Source: an uncultured Nitrosomonas sp.
Lineage (GTDB): Bacteria > Pseudomonadota > Gammaproteobacteria > Burkholderiales > Nitrosomonadaceae
Reading direction: 5' to 3'
Assembly (NCBI RefSeq): GCF_902826915.1
Contig: NZ_CADEGP010000009.1
Coordinates: 1-57,971, forward strand
DNA: 57,971 nucleotides
Shown here: one piece after another, positions 8,464 to 18,246 of the stretch
Position numbering within the stretch: the stretch's first letter is position 1
Layout of the letters: every line of letters begins with the position of its first letter
Translations under genes and position numbers: made by a program
The notes under the pieces: model-generated
Told to the model about the DNA's origin: nothing
The model's input: the letters and a program-made list of their open reading frames with translations, nothing else
The model's database searches: none

Positions 8464-9600
8464 TTATAGCCGATTTTTTGCAAGCTGCACCAGATTGGAC
8501 GCCAAATCTTTCAGTTCCAGTAATTGATTGACCCAGTTTTTATTATGCTGTATCAAAGACCTGTGAAACGCTGCCAAGTTCTCCCAAATCAGGCTATTCA
8601 TTTCATACTTTCCATTCCAACAGTACCACATTGCTTGCACAGCAGATGCAGCTTCCACTGGTAAATCCGCCATATAAAGCGTAAGAAATGCATCCAGTTT
8701 TTTCCAATGCACACCTTCCTGCTGAGGATAAATATTCCAGATAAAAGGCTTAGTCGCCCATTGCGCACGTACAAAAGAATCTTCGCCTCGCACAAAATTG
8801 AAGTCGCAACTCCATAGCATTAAATCATAATCCGTTTGTTCCATAAAAGGAATAATCTGAATAGTCAGTTGCTTATGGTGTATTAATGCATTAATCTGGG
8901 ATGCTGCATGATTAAGCAATGCTGCAATACGATCAGCAACAATTCCTTGCGGTACGATCAGCAAAACAGGCACTGTTGATTCCGATAATACTTGAATAAA
9001 TTTTTCAATAGGTGCGTTCTCATAACAAAACAAAGAGATACGTATTTCATCATCTGTTCTATTGAGTAGGCCCTTGCGTTGCAAAAATGCCTGCTCCGCT
9101 TTCTGATCAAATGCATCTTGTCGTTCCAGTAAATTTTTTTCTCGCAGCAAGCCGCCGCTACCCAACACAAAGCCAGGGAAAAAGAATGTTTTGGTTAAAC
9201 AAAAGTGGGGATGCGGTGAAGGTAGGCCGTGGTATTGAGTTACCCAAGGCTCGGCACTAAGATATTCCAGGTTAATCCAAATGGGAGGTTTTTTTTTCTG
9301 TAACATCGCAGTTACATACACCTCCGGCAGTTCGCACGCGAATGCTTCAATGACCACATCTGCCGGTTTAGCTTCCACAAACGCCTGTTGCCAGTAGCAA
9401 ATCTCAATGCATAGGATGTTTTGTTGCTGAACCCGGGGATTTACATTTGGTACTATAGTGGCAAAGCTGACTAGATCATCAACCCATAAGCGCACTGACT
9501 GATCATGTTCATGGGCTAGCTGTTTGGCAAGGCGCCAACATACGCCAATATCACCAAAGTTATCGATAACGGTACAAAAAATATCCCATTGGCGTCGCAT
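8464..9600 (-). CDS. earP: EF-P arginine rhamnosyltransferase EarP
   Basis: EarP is a GT-B inverting glycosyltransferase that transfers rhamnose from dTDP-beta-L-rhamnose to Arg32 of EF-P. The 378 residues start RRQWDIFCTVIDNFGDIGV and contain Asp13, Asp17 and Glu273 (in RGEDSFVRAQW), the residues reported as essential in pseudomonad EarP. It sits upstream of efp on the same strand, the standard pairing in betaproteobacteria. Confidence 0.97.
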   Translation of the reverse strand: MRRQWDIFCTVIDNFGDIGVCWRLAKQLAHEHDQSVRLWVDDLVSFATIVPNVNPRVQQQNILCIEICYWQQAFVEAKPADVVIEAFACELPEVYVTAMLQKKKPPIWINLEYLSAEPWVTQYHGLPSPHPHFCLTKTFFFPGFVLGSGGLLREKNLLERQDAFDQKAEQAFLQRKGLLNRTDDEIRISLFCYENAPIEKFIQVLSESTVPVLLIVPQGIVADRIAALLNHAASQINALIHHKQLTIQIIPFMEQTDYDLMLWSCDFNFVRGEDSFVRAQWATKPFIWNIYPQQEGVHWKKLDAFLTLYMADLPVEAASAVQAMWYCWNGKYEMNSLIWENLAAFHRSLIQHNKNWVNQLLELKDLASNLVQLAKNRL

Positions 9601-9701
9601 TGAACTAACTATAGGTTATATTCGAAATCTTTTTTGAGTGCTAACACTGTTAAGAATATTGCATTGCAATCATTGAGAAATTTAATCGTAAAATTACCTT
9701 A

Positions 9702-10481
9702 CTAATTTTTTTTATTCAGAATGATTTTTTTTTGCTGTTCAAATTCTTGTTCTGTGAGCACGCCTTTGTCGTGTAGTTGCTGCAATCGTTCTAATGCCAT
9801 TATTTGGTCATGCGGCTGAAATTGCATTGCTGAGGTAATAGAATCCGATACATTGCTTGCCACAGCTTGCTCACTTGTGAAGCCAAGAAATTTTGCGATC
9901 TTAGAAAGTAAGGTTCTAATTAGAAACCATAGTTTTGGTAATGACCAGATGGCAATGCCCATAAAGACAACAAATAATATTAGAAAGATTTCTGGTTGCT
10001 TCAGTGCCGCCCACATCCCAGCCAGCACTAAGAAATCCTCCATGATGGAGGCTGACCAATTGGTAACAGGTTCGGGGGATGTATTTATCAGGAGTCGTGT
10101 ACCAGCTTTGGTGGCATGGCTCGTTGCAGCCACGCCAGCTCCTAAAATACCCGCTGCAATTTCGAGTGCGGGCGTTACATCTCCAACCGCGCCTGCCGCT
10201 AACATGGCACCTGCAGGAATTCTAACAAAGGTATGAATGGAGTCCCATACAGAGTCCATTCCAGGGATTTTGTCCATAAAAAATTCAATGAAATACATAA
10301 TGCCAGCTGCGCCTATCACTAACGGTTCTTGCAATACCAATAGTTCAGCAGGCAAATCTATGTGCCCTGTAGAGCCACCTAGCCCGAGCACTAGTAGAAC
10401 GGCGTACAGATTAATGCCGCTTGCCCAAGAAGCACCCATCATTAAAGCTATTGTTGCTAGCAGCGTTTCGTAATTTTCCAT
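9702..10481 (-). CDS. DUF4126 membrane protein with C-terminal SHOCT domain
   Basis: The 259 residues begin with several hydrophobic segments (about residues 5-190) containing ASWASGINLYAVLLVLGL and a conserved DSVWDSIHTFVRIPAGA, features of DUF4126 integral membrane proteins of unknown function. The last 30 residues (ALERLQQLHDKGVLTEQEFE...) form a SHOCT motif, a short helical module often attached to membrane proteins. It is probably monocistronic: a terminator follows the upstream Nudix gene, with 215 bp between them. Confidence 0.8.
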   Translation of the reverse strand: MENYETLLATIALMMGASWASGINLYAVLLVLGLGGSTGHIDLPAELLVLQEPLVIGAAGIMYFIEFFMDKIPGMDSVWDSIHTFVRIPAGAMLAAGAVGDVTPALEIAAGILGAGVAATSHATKAGTRLLINTSPEPVTNWSASIMEDFLVLAGMWAALKQPEIFLILFVVFMGIAIWSLPKLWFLIRTLLSKIAKFLGFTSEQAVASNVSDSITSAMQFQPHDQIMALERLQQLHDKGVLTEQEFEQQKKIILNKKN

Positions 10482-10671
10482 ATTAGAATTTACTTATGCC
10501 TATATAATCATTGTTCAAATTATGACATATCGCGCGCTTTGTCAGATTTTTATGATCTGCTTGTAGAAATCAATAATCGCAAATCAACCGAATGGGAATA
10601 GAGCTATTTGTGTGACGCCCTCTGCAATACTATCCAGTATAGGGTTAAGATTGGATTGTCTCTGCGCTCTT

Positions 10672-10713
10672 ATAAAAAATGCTCAGAATTGATTATTCAT
10701 GAAGTATTCTGAG
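10672..10713 (-). terminator. Rho-independent terminator after the Nudix gene
   Basis: On the minus strand CTCAGAAT (10713-10706) and ATTCTGAG (10689-10682) form an 8-bp stem across a 16-base loop, followed by C-ATTTTTTAT. The hairpin overlaps the last codons of the Nudix gene and points in its direction. Confidence 0.7.
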
Positions 10714-11242
10714 TTTTGTTAATTACACCGATATGAAGGCTGAATTTTCCCTGGTTGCGTTCTTTAAAGTATTGTCTGAGCGGATCGTGAATAACCCGAA
10801 ACGCCATTTCTTCCCATGGTATTTCCTGTTCAGATACGAGTTTAACTTCCAAACTTTCGATTCCGGGTTTGAAATCGAGATCGAGCAATTTTGCCCTGAA
10901 AATAAAATAAACTTGGCTGATATGAGGCAGGCTATAGACAGCGTATAGATCGCCTATTTCTACTCGTGCATTGGCTTCTTCCAGGGTTTCTCTCGCGGCA
11001 GCTTGTGCCAACGTTTCGTTGTTTTCCATAAAGCCGGCGGGCAACGTCCACCAGCCTTTACGGGGTTCTATGGCACGCTTGCACAATAAAATTTTATCTT
11101 CCCATTCAGGAATGCACCCGACAACCATTTTGGGGTTCTGATAATGAATGATATTACAGGTGTTACATACATAGCGGAGTAAAGAATCACCCTCAGGAAT
11201 CATCAATTCAACAGTGGCACTACAGTTGCTGCAATATTTCAT
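10697..11242 (-). CDS. Nudix hydrolase with N-terminal zinc ribbon
   Basis: Nudix enzymes hydrolyse nucleoside diphosphates linked to another group. The 181-residue protein starts with a zinc ribbon (CSNC near residue 4, CNTC near residue 27). The Nudix box GFMENNETLAQAAARETLEE follows, fitting GX5EX7REXXEE. This architecture resembles NudC-like and ADP-ribose-type hydrolases, but the substrate cannot be read from the sequence. It lies 39 bp after the DUF2914 gene on the same strand and probably shares its transcript. Confidence 0.9.
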   Translation of the reverse strand: MKYCSNCSATVELMIPEGDSLLRYVCNTCNIIHYQNPKMVVGCIPEWEDKILLCKRAIEPRKGWWTLPAGFMENNETLAQAAARETLEEANARVEIGDLYAVYSLPHISQVYFIFRAKLLDLDFKPGIESLEVKLVSEQEIPWEEMAFRVIHDPLRQYFKERNQGKFSLHIGVINKTQNTS

Positions 11243-11281
11243 GGTGCATCCTAACTTGCTTATTCAGTAATATCAATAAAC

Positions 11282-12109
11282 TTAGTTTTGCGTGACGGTA
11301 AAATCTCGGGTTGCCAGTTGATTTCCCGATCCATCGATTAATTCCACGCGCCAGGAACCTATTCGTTCGCGATCAAGTTGCTTGCTGGCGTGAGTACGCC
11401 AGTTGTCATTGTGTACTTGCAAACGCAATTGTGAATTGAGTTGATTATTAAAATACCAGTTAACGCGGATATTATTTCCTTGTAGGTTTTGTAATTGCAG
11501 GTAGAAATAGATGGGCTTGGTTTCACCTGGTTTCAATTGTACAGTTTCAATCGAATCAACGGGTTCACGTTCTTTGATTGCATGAGTTAACAATGCTCTA
11601 AGAACCTCGGGTTGATCCGATGTTTTATGCGGTTTGGATTGTGATGCGGTTTTGGGCACACTTTTGTCAGGATTACCTAATTGGTCAGTAATAGAGTTTT
11701 TTTTTGGTTTTCTGGTAGGCGTAATTATGGTTTTGGGTGTGATAGCATTACTGTCGGATTTTGCCGGGGTTGATTGAGCAGGGTGTGTGCTAATTGGGAC
11801 ATTTAACTGAGTTTCTGCTGAGTCATCGCGTGTATCGGGTTCTGCCTCAAGCTTTTCTGGGGGAAACATATTCTCAGGTGCAGAAATAACCGATTCATTC
11901 AAGGGCTCTTCAGAGCTTTCGCTACTGAAAATCAAATAACCGAGTAAGGCCAAAATGGTTAGTAATGCAAGTGCAGCAATGGAAATTTTTTTCCAATCCA
12001 GCGATTCTTCATAAATGATTTCAGGCTCAGGGTAGATTTCCTCGATGGCTTGTGGAGGTTCCTGCTGTATTTGAATACGGATTTTTAATGTGTTGTTATT
12101 ATCACTCAT
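11282..12109 (-). CDS. DUF2914 single-pass membrane protein
   Basis: The 275 residues have a short charged N-terminus, one membrane segment (about 43-61, ISIAALALLTILALLGYLI), a low-complexity Ser/Pro/Thr/Lys linker (about 65-165) and a C-terminal DUF2914 domain (about 180-275) with IYFYLQLQNLQGNNIRVNWY and GSWRVELIDGSGNQLATR. The domain is expected in the periplasm. Its function is not known. It is divergent from ligA and upstream of the Nudix gene. Confidence 0.82.
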   Translation of the reverse strand: MSDNNNTLKIRIQIQQEPPQAIEEIYPEPEIIYEESLDWKKISIAALALLTILALLGYLIFSSESSEEPLNESVISAPENMFPPEKLEAEPDTRDDSAETQLNVPISTHPAQSTPAKSDSNAITPKTIITPTRKPKKNSITDQLGNPDKSVPKTASQSKPHKTSDQPEVLRALLTHAIKEREPVDSIETVQLKPGETKPIYFYLQLQNLQGNNIRVNWYFNNQLNSQLRLQVHNDNWRTHASKQLDRERIGSWRVELIDGSGNQLATRDFTVTQN

Positions 12110-12216
12110 GATGTACTTTCTAAGACAAGATGAAGTCGCAGGGTTAATTTTTTGATGAATACGCAGTATAAAGGATTTTTGGTCAAGAACTGAAACCGTG
12201 TTTCACCGGTATTCGT

Positions 12217-12222
12217 TATACT
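12217..12222 (+). promoter_or_regulatory. Possible -10 element (TATACT) for a leaderless ligA
   Basis: TATACT ends eight bases before the ligA ATG, which would place transcription start at or next to the start codon. No Shine-Dalgarno is visible before ATG 12231. No good -35 box is seen at 16-18 bp spacing, so this is tentative. Confidence 0.35.
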
Positions 12223-12224
12223 AA

Positions 12225-14258
<2,034 letters not shown>

Positions 14259-14271
14259 TCTCAAAATTACC

Positions 14272-14817
14272 ATGCTGACTTACCAACAAGCGCAACAAAT
14301 CCTCGATACAGCTGAGCTTATTTATTCCGAGCAAATGGTCGCGCAAACGATACACCGCATGGCGCTGAATATTGCACAGTTGCTATCGCAGCAACAACCC
14401 CTGGTTTTATGCGTGATGGGCGGTGCGGTAGTATTTGTCGGACAACTGCTGCCAAAACTTTCTTTCCCGCTTGATTTTGATTATTTGCATGTATCACGAT
14501 ATAACAAACAATTGCATGGCGGGGAAATTCAGTGGCGGGTGGAGCCTGGAGAAAGTGTCAAGGATCGGGTTATTTTAGTGCTGGATGATATTCTGGATGA
14601 AGGCATTACGCTGGCCGCCATTCGTGACAAAGTGTTGGAAAATGGCGCGAAAGCATTTTATAGTGCGGTGTTTGCAGAAAAAGAAACGAGCAAGCCGAAG
14701 CCTCTGCAAGCTGATTTTGTTGGGTTGACTGTTCCGGACCGTTATGTTTTCGGGTTTGGCATGGATATACACGGGGCATGGCGGAATTTACCTGCCGTTT
14801 ATGCAGTAAAAGATTGA
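14272..14817 (+). CDS. hpt: Hypoxanthine-guanine phosphoribosyltransferase
   Basis: This enzyme makes IMP or GMP from the base and PRPP. The 181-residue protein has the PRPP-binding motif VILVLDDILDEGITL, an N-terminal LCVMGGAVVFVGQL loop and the hood region FVGLTVPDRYVFGFGMD. It begins 13 bp after ligA and lies 19 bp before a methylthioinosine phosphorylase that releases hypoxanthine. The pair makes a salvage unit. The preference between guanine and hypoxanthine is not decided by sequence. Confidence 0.92.
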   Translation: MLTYQQAQQILDTAELIYSEQMVAQTIHRMALNIAQLLSQQQPLVLCVMGGAVVFVGQLLPKLSFPLDFDYLHVSRYNKQLHGGEIQWRVEPGESVKDRVILVLDDILDEGITLAAIRDKVLENGAKAFYSAVFAEKETSKPKPLQADFVGLTVPDRYVFGFGMDIHGAWRNLPAVYAVKD

Positions 14818-14836
14818 ATCTAAGTTTGGGAGAATC

Positions 14837-15583
14837 ATGTTTGCAATTATTGGCGGCAGTGGAATGACGCAATTATCCTGCCTGGAAATATCCCGTCGGG
14901 AAATTATCCGCACACCTTACGGCGAGCCTTCCGGCCCGTTGACTTTTGGTAAGATGAAGAATGAAGATATCGTTTTCCTGGCGCGGCACGGACACGGACA
15001 TACGATTCCGCCGCATGCGATCAATTATCGCGCAAATTTATGGGCACTGCACTCATTGAGGCCTTCGCATGTCATTGCCGTAGCGTCGGTGGGCGGTATT
15101 CGCGTCGACCTGACGCCGGGCCAGCTGGTGATTCCAGATCAAATCATTGATTATACCTATGGACGCGGCTTTACTTTTTTTGAAGGCAAGGATCAACCGG
15201 TAACGCATATTGATTTAACTCTTCCGTATAGCCAGCGCACTCGCGCATTGCTGCTACAAGCAGCGAAAAATGCTAATAAGGACATTTTCGATGGCGGGGT
15301 TTATGCCGCAACGCAGGGCCCCAGGTTGGAAACGGCCGCCGAAATTAACCGACTGGAACGCGACGGCGCGGATATCGTGGGCATGACCGGTATGCCGGAA
15401 GCAGCGCTGGCTAGGGAATTGGGCTTGGACTACGCCAGCATTGCCGTGGTCGCCAATTATGCCGCAGGACGCGGCACTAACGTGAGTGGCATTCCATTGA
15501 AGGAGATTTATGCCGTGTTGGAACAAGCGATGGTGGGTGTCAGAAATATTCTGGAACATGTGGTGAGTCGCGATGGCCATTAA
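14837..15583 (+). CDS. S-methyl-5'-thioinosine phosphorylase (MTAP/PNP family)
   Basis: A 248-residue member of the trimeric purine nucleoside phosphorylase family: [12 protein letters not shown] at the N-terminus, [18 protein letters not shown], and [19 protein letters not shown] in the catalytic region. The short bacterial MTAP-like group includes the methylthioinosine-specific enzyme of Pseudomonas, which yields hypoxanthine and methylthioribose-1-phosphate. Hpt just upstream would recycle that hypoxanthine, so I favour this activity over methylthioadenosine cleavage. GGGAG precedes the start, and its 3' end overlaps def by 11 bp. Confidence 0.82.
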   Translation: MFAIIGGSGMTQLSCLEISRREIIRTPYGEPSGPLTFGKMKNEDIVFLARHGHGHTIPPHAINYRANLWALHSLRPSHVIAVASVGGIRVDLTPGQLVIPDQIIDYTYGRGFTFFEGKDQPVTHIDLTLPYSQRTRALLLQAAKNANKDIFDGGVYAATQGPRLETAAEINRLERDGADIVGMTGMPEAALARELGLDYASIAVVANYAAGRGTNVSGIPLKEIYAVLEQAMVGVRNILEHVVSRDGH

Positions 15584-16106
15584 ACCCGTACTCAAAATGG
15601 GTGAGCCGTTGCTGCTGCAAGTGGGCAAACTTGTCGAACGATTCGATACCCTAGAACTGCACGCATTGATTCAGGATATGCAGGATACCATGGAGGATCT
15701 AAGTGGCGCAGGTTTGGCGGCGCCCCAAATTGGCGTGAGCCTGCAAGTGGTCATTTTTGGGTTTAAAAAGAATCAACGCTATCCCGATGCCGATGAAGTC
15801 CCCTTTACGGTGCTACTCAATCCACATTTGACGCAATTAACCGACGAGAAAGAAGACGGCTGGGAAGGTTGTCTCAGTGTGCCCGGAATGCGCGGCGTCG
15901 TGCCGCGCTATGCACAGCTGCGCTATCAAGGCTTCGATCAATATGGTAAAGCAATCGATCGCACCGTCAGCGGCTTTCATGCGCGCGTGGTGCAGCATGA
16001 GTGCGACCATTTGCAAGGGATTCTGTATCCGATGCGGATTAAGGATTTTCGGCTATTTGGGTATACGGATGTGTTGTTTCCGGGACAGACGGTTGTTGAT
16101 GAGTAG
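15573..16106 (+). CDS. def: Peptide deformylase
   Basis: It removes the formyl group from N-terminal methionine of new proteins, using a ferrous or zinc ion. All three motifs are present in 177 residues: [18 protein letters not shown] (metal Cys) and QHECDHLQG (metal histidines and catalytic Glu). The start overlaps the upstream phosphorylase by 11 bp. No fmt is adjacent, so this may be a second def copy in the genome. Confidence 0.96.
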   Translation: MAIKPVLKMGEPLLLQVGKLVERFDTLELHALIQDMQDTMEDLSGAGLAAPQIGVSLQVVIFGFKKNQRYPDADEVPFTVLLNPHLTQLTDEKEDGWEGCLSVPGMRGVVPRYAQLRYQGFDQYGKAIDRTVSGFHARVVQHECDHLQGILYPMRIKDFRLFGYTDVLFPGQTVVDE

Positions 16107-16164
16107 GTTAGCTATTTTGTTTAGCTCTAGCCTAAGTGCTACTGCTCAATACCAAGGAAATTTC

Positions 16165-17169
16165 ATGTTTACAGAATTATTCAGAATGGCAGAAACAGAG
16201 CTTAAAGCTGATTTAGATTCAATAAATTATGAAGATGTTCTTAATTTAGCTTCAGAGAAACTGTACGATTTGATGGTTTCTAATGAGGTTAACAATGTTG
16301 ACCAATTAAACAAAGAAAATGAAGCATTTGTTGAAAGAAATTACGATCGATGGATATTTGGTTTCCAAAAATTACAAATGCTTAAACAAGTATCGCTTGA
16401 AGCTGGAATAGAGTTTCAAAAACAATTTTTACAATATCCAGTTTATAAAACAGATCCTTTGCTTGGCGTTTTAATGCGACAGCATGCGAACGCTTGCAGA
16501 ATAACTGGAGAAATAATATGGCTTCTGAAAGGTGGATATGCTGATGGTGCTCTTGCTAGATGGCGTACACTTTTTGAGATTTCAGTAACTTGTCTGGTTA
16601 TTCGTAGGTATGGATGTGATGCCGCCATTGATTATATCAAGCATGGCAGGATTAAGGCTGTTGAAGGTATGCAAGAGTATCAAAAAACAGCAAGAGAAAT
16701 GAACTTGGAACCTTATCCGAATGATGAATTAGAAGTCGCTATTCAGATGAAAGAAACACTTAGTGGTGGCGATAATTCTTTTAGCTGGGCGAGGAAGTAT
16801 ATTGGATCTGGAAGGTTAGAAAAGCTTAGGGAACATGCGGGATTAGGGAAATGGTCTCATTACTATAAACTAGCTAGCAAAAATGTACATGCGGATTTTA
16901 GCGAAATGCTTTCTCTTTTTGCTATGTCCGAGGCAAAACAAGATTTGCTTCTTGCTGGCCCATCAAATTCTGGCTTGGTTGAGCCTGCTCATATGACGGC
17001 AATCACCTTAAGCCAAATAACGTCAGCATTTTTGACTGTATATATAGAAGATGAGTCAAATGAGCTAGATTATTCTATGTCGTTTATGTTCTTGTCTCTT
17101 GTACAAAAATATGTTGATGCTGTGGGACAAAAATTTTTAAAATGTTCGAGTGAGAGCTCAACTCGGTAG
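16165..17169 (+). CDS. DUF5677 domain protein, accessory
   Basis: I chose ATG 16165 because AAGGAAA lies a few bases before it. The same frame is open further upstream inside def, including an ATG at 16099 overlapping the def stop, but those starts lack support. The 334-residue product has an alpha-helical body with MRQHANACRITGEIIWLLKG and GALARWRTLFEISVTCLVIR, then WSHYYKLASKNVHADFSEM, which resembles the DUF5677 family. Its function is unknown. Its codons are clearly more AT-rich than those of def and ligA, and it sits beside antitoxin remnants, so it was probably acquired by transfer. Confidence 0.75.
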   Translation: MFTELFRMAETELKADLDSINYEDVLNLASEKLYDLMVSNEVNNVDQLNKENEAFVERNYDRWIFGFQKLQMLKQVSLEAGIEFQKQFLQYPVYKTDPLLGVLMRQHANACRITGEIIWLLKGGYADGALARWRTLFEISVTCLVIRRYGCDAAIDYIKHGRIKAVEGMQEYQKTAREMNLEPYPNDELEVAIQMKETLSGGDNSFSWARKYIGSGRLEKLREHAGLGKWSHYYKLASKNVHADFSEMLSLFAMSEAKQDLLLAGPSNSGLVEPAHMTAITLSQITSAFLTVYIEDESNELDYSMSFMFLSLVQKYVDAVGQKFLKCSSESSTR

Positions 17170-17242
17170 GGCGGAATAAGTTTGTATCATCTATTATCAT
17201 CCAGAAACAAGAGAGAATGATTATCTCCGAAGGAAAAAAATT

Positions 17243-17436
17243 ATGAGTAATTTAAAAAATATATCAGTAAGCGGAAGGCTGTTGATACTGCATTTAATGA
17301 CAATTATGAAGAGGGTTATCAGGCTTTTAAGATAGGTGTGTTGCTTCGACAAGCCAAAAAAGATCTCCATTTAACCCAAGAGCAAATTGCAGAGAAATTA
17401 AATATAAAAATTAGGACATTAATTGAATCCTTATAA
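17243..17436 (+). pseudogene. XRE/HigA-type antitoxin remnant, frameshifted and truncated
   Basis: Translation from ATG 17243, after AAGGA, gives only MSNLKN before leaving frame. Adding one A to the six-A run at 17254-17259 restores MSNLKKYISKRKAVDTAFND, then YEEGYQAFKIGVLLRQAKKD and LHLTQEQIAEKLNIK, an XRE helix-turn-helix of HigA type. The frame ends early at 17434-17436, without the second half of the HTH domain. It is probably an inactive antitoxin. No toxin gene is recognisable in the 73 bp before it. Confidence 0.7.
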
Positions 17437-17468
17437 AGTCTTTTTAACCGATAAATGAGGTAAGCAAC

Positions 17469-17648
17469 ATGCTGGCAGCAAAACAAGAAGCATTGAAAAT
17501 GATTGATCAATTACCTGCTGATGCAGATATGGATGAAATTATGTATCGGCTTTATGTGCTGGATAGGATCAGAAAAGGGCAAGAAGCTGTGGGGCAGGGA
17601 AAAATTCTGACCAGTGAGGAACTTAAACGAGAAATTGATGCGTGGTAG
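17469..17648 (+). CDS. Small orphan antitoxin-like protein
   Basis: The 59-residue ORF starts MLAAKQEALKMIDQLPADAD and ends GKILTSEELKREIDAW. It has GAGG at a good distance (17456-17459). The pattern of a short 'ALEMIKxLPDDAxxDDIM' helix followed by 'EGKxIxxEEVKxxMxxW' is common in small antitoxins encoded just before ParE/RelE toxins. No toxin follows: hemJ on the opposite strand ends 41 bp downstream. It may be a solitary survivor of a lost module. The assignment is by resemblance only. Confidence 0.6.
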   Translation: MLAAKQEALKMIDQLPADADMDEIMYRLYVLDRIRKGQEAVGQGKILTSEELKREIDAW

Positions 17649-17688
17649 TCTGGGTTGGAGAGATGAGGCTCATCTTGCGCTTCGGTCG

Positions 17689-18132
17689 CTACTCAAATAA
17701 CCCAGAAATCACTGTTATCAAATCCGGCTTAACCACCACCAATATCACCACCGCAAATAAAACCAGTACTGGAAATTCATTGAACCAGCGATAAAACACA
17801 TGACCATGCTGGTTGATATCATTTTTAAACGCCGTGACAAATTTTCCGCAGTAATAATGATAAACAATCAATATCAAAACCAGTGCCAGCTTCGCATATA
17901 ACCAGCTTCCGGAAAAACCGTAACCCAGCCACAGCCACACGCCGAACACCACGGTGAGCACCGCGCCGGGTGTCATGATGCCATAATACAGTTTGCGTTC
18001 CATGATTTTGAAGCGCTCTTTGCCGGGTTGATCTTCGCATTGGGCGTGATAGACGAATAAGCGTGGCAGGTAGAATAATCCGGCGAACCAGGTGACCATG
18101 AAAATGATGTGCAGTGATTTTATCCAGAGCAT
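17689..18132 (-). CDS. hemJ: Protoporphyrinogen IX oxidase HemJ (CopD-like)
   Basis: HemJ is the membrane protoporphyrinogen oxidase used in heme synthesis by bacteria lacking HemG and HemY. The 147 residues have four membrane spans and the conserved His8 in MLWIKSLHIIFMVTWFAGLF. Also seen are the YLPRLFVYH loop, a conserved lysine in YAKLALVLILIVYHYY and an R-W-F-NE motif (YRWFNEFPVL). Length and motifs fit HemJ well; older annotations use CopD family. Confidence 0.9.
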   Translation of the reverse strand: MLWIKSLHIIFMVTWFAGLFYLPRLFVYHAQCEDQPGKERFKIMERKLYYGIMTPGAVLTVVFGVWLWLGYGFSGSWLYAKLALVLILIVYHYYCGKFVTAFKNDINQHGHVFYRWFNEFPVLVLFAVVILVVVKPDLITVISGLFE

Positions 18133-18246
18133 GTTTGTGTGAATGATTAGTGTTAAAGTTGTACCAAATGGAGTTTGTGATTTTAGCGCTATTCCCTAAG
18201 ATTAGGGGATTATGTGTAATGATTAGTAATTTGATTAAAGAGCGGA

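Noticed and set aside
15877..16164. Upstream extension of the DUF5677 gene into def
   Set aside because: The open frame overlaps most of def's second half; a Shine-Dalgarno supports the start at 16165.
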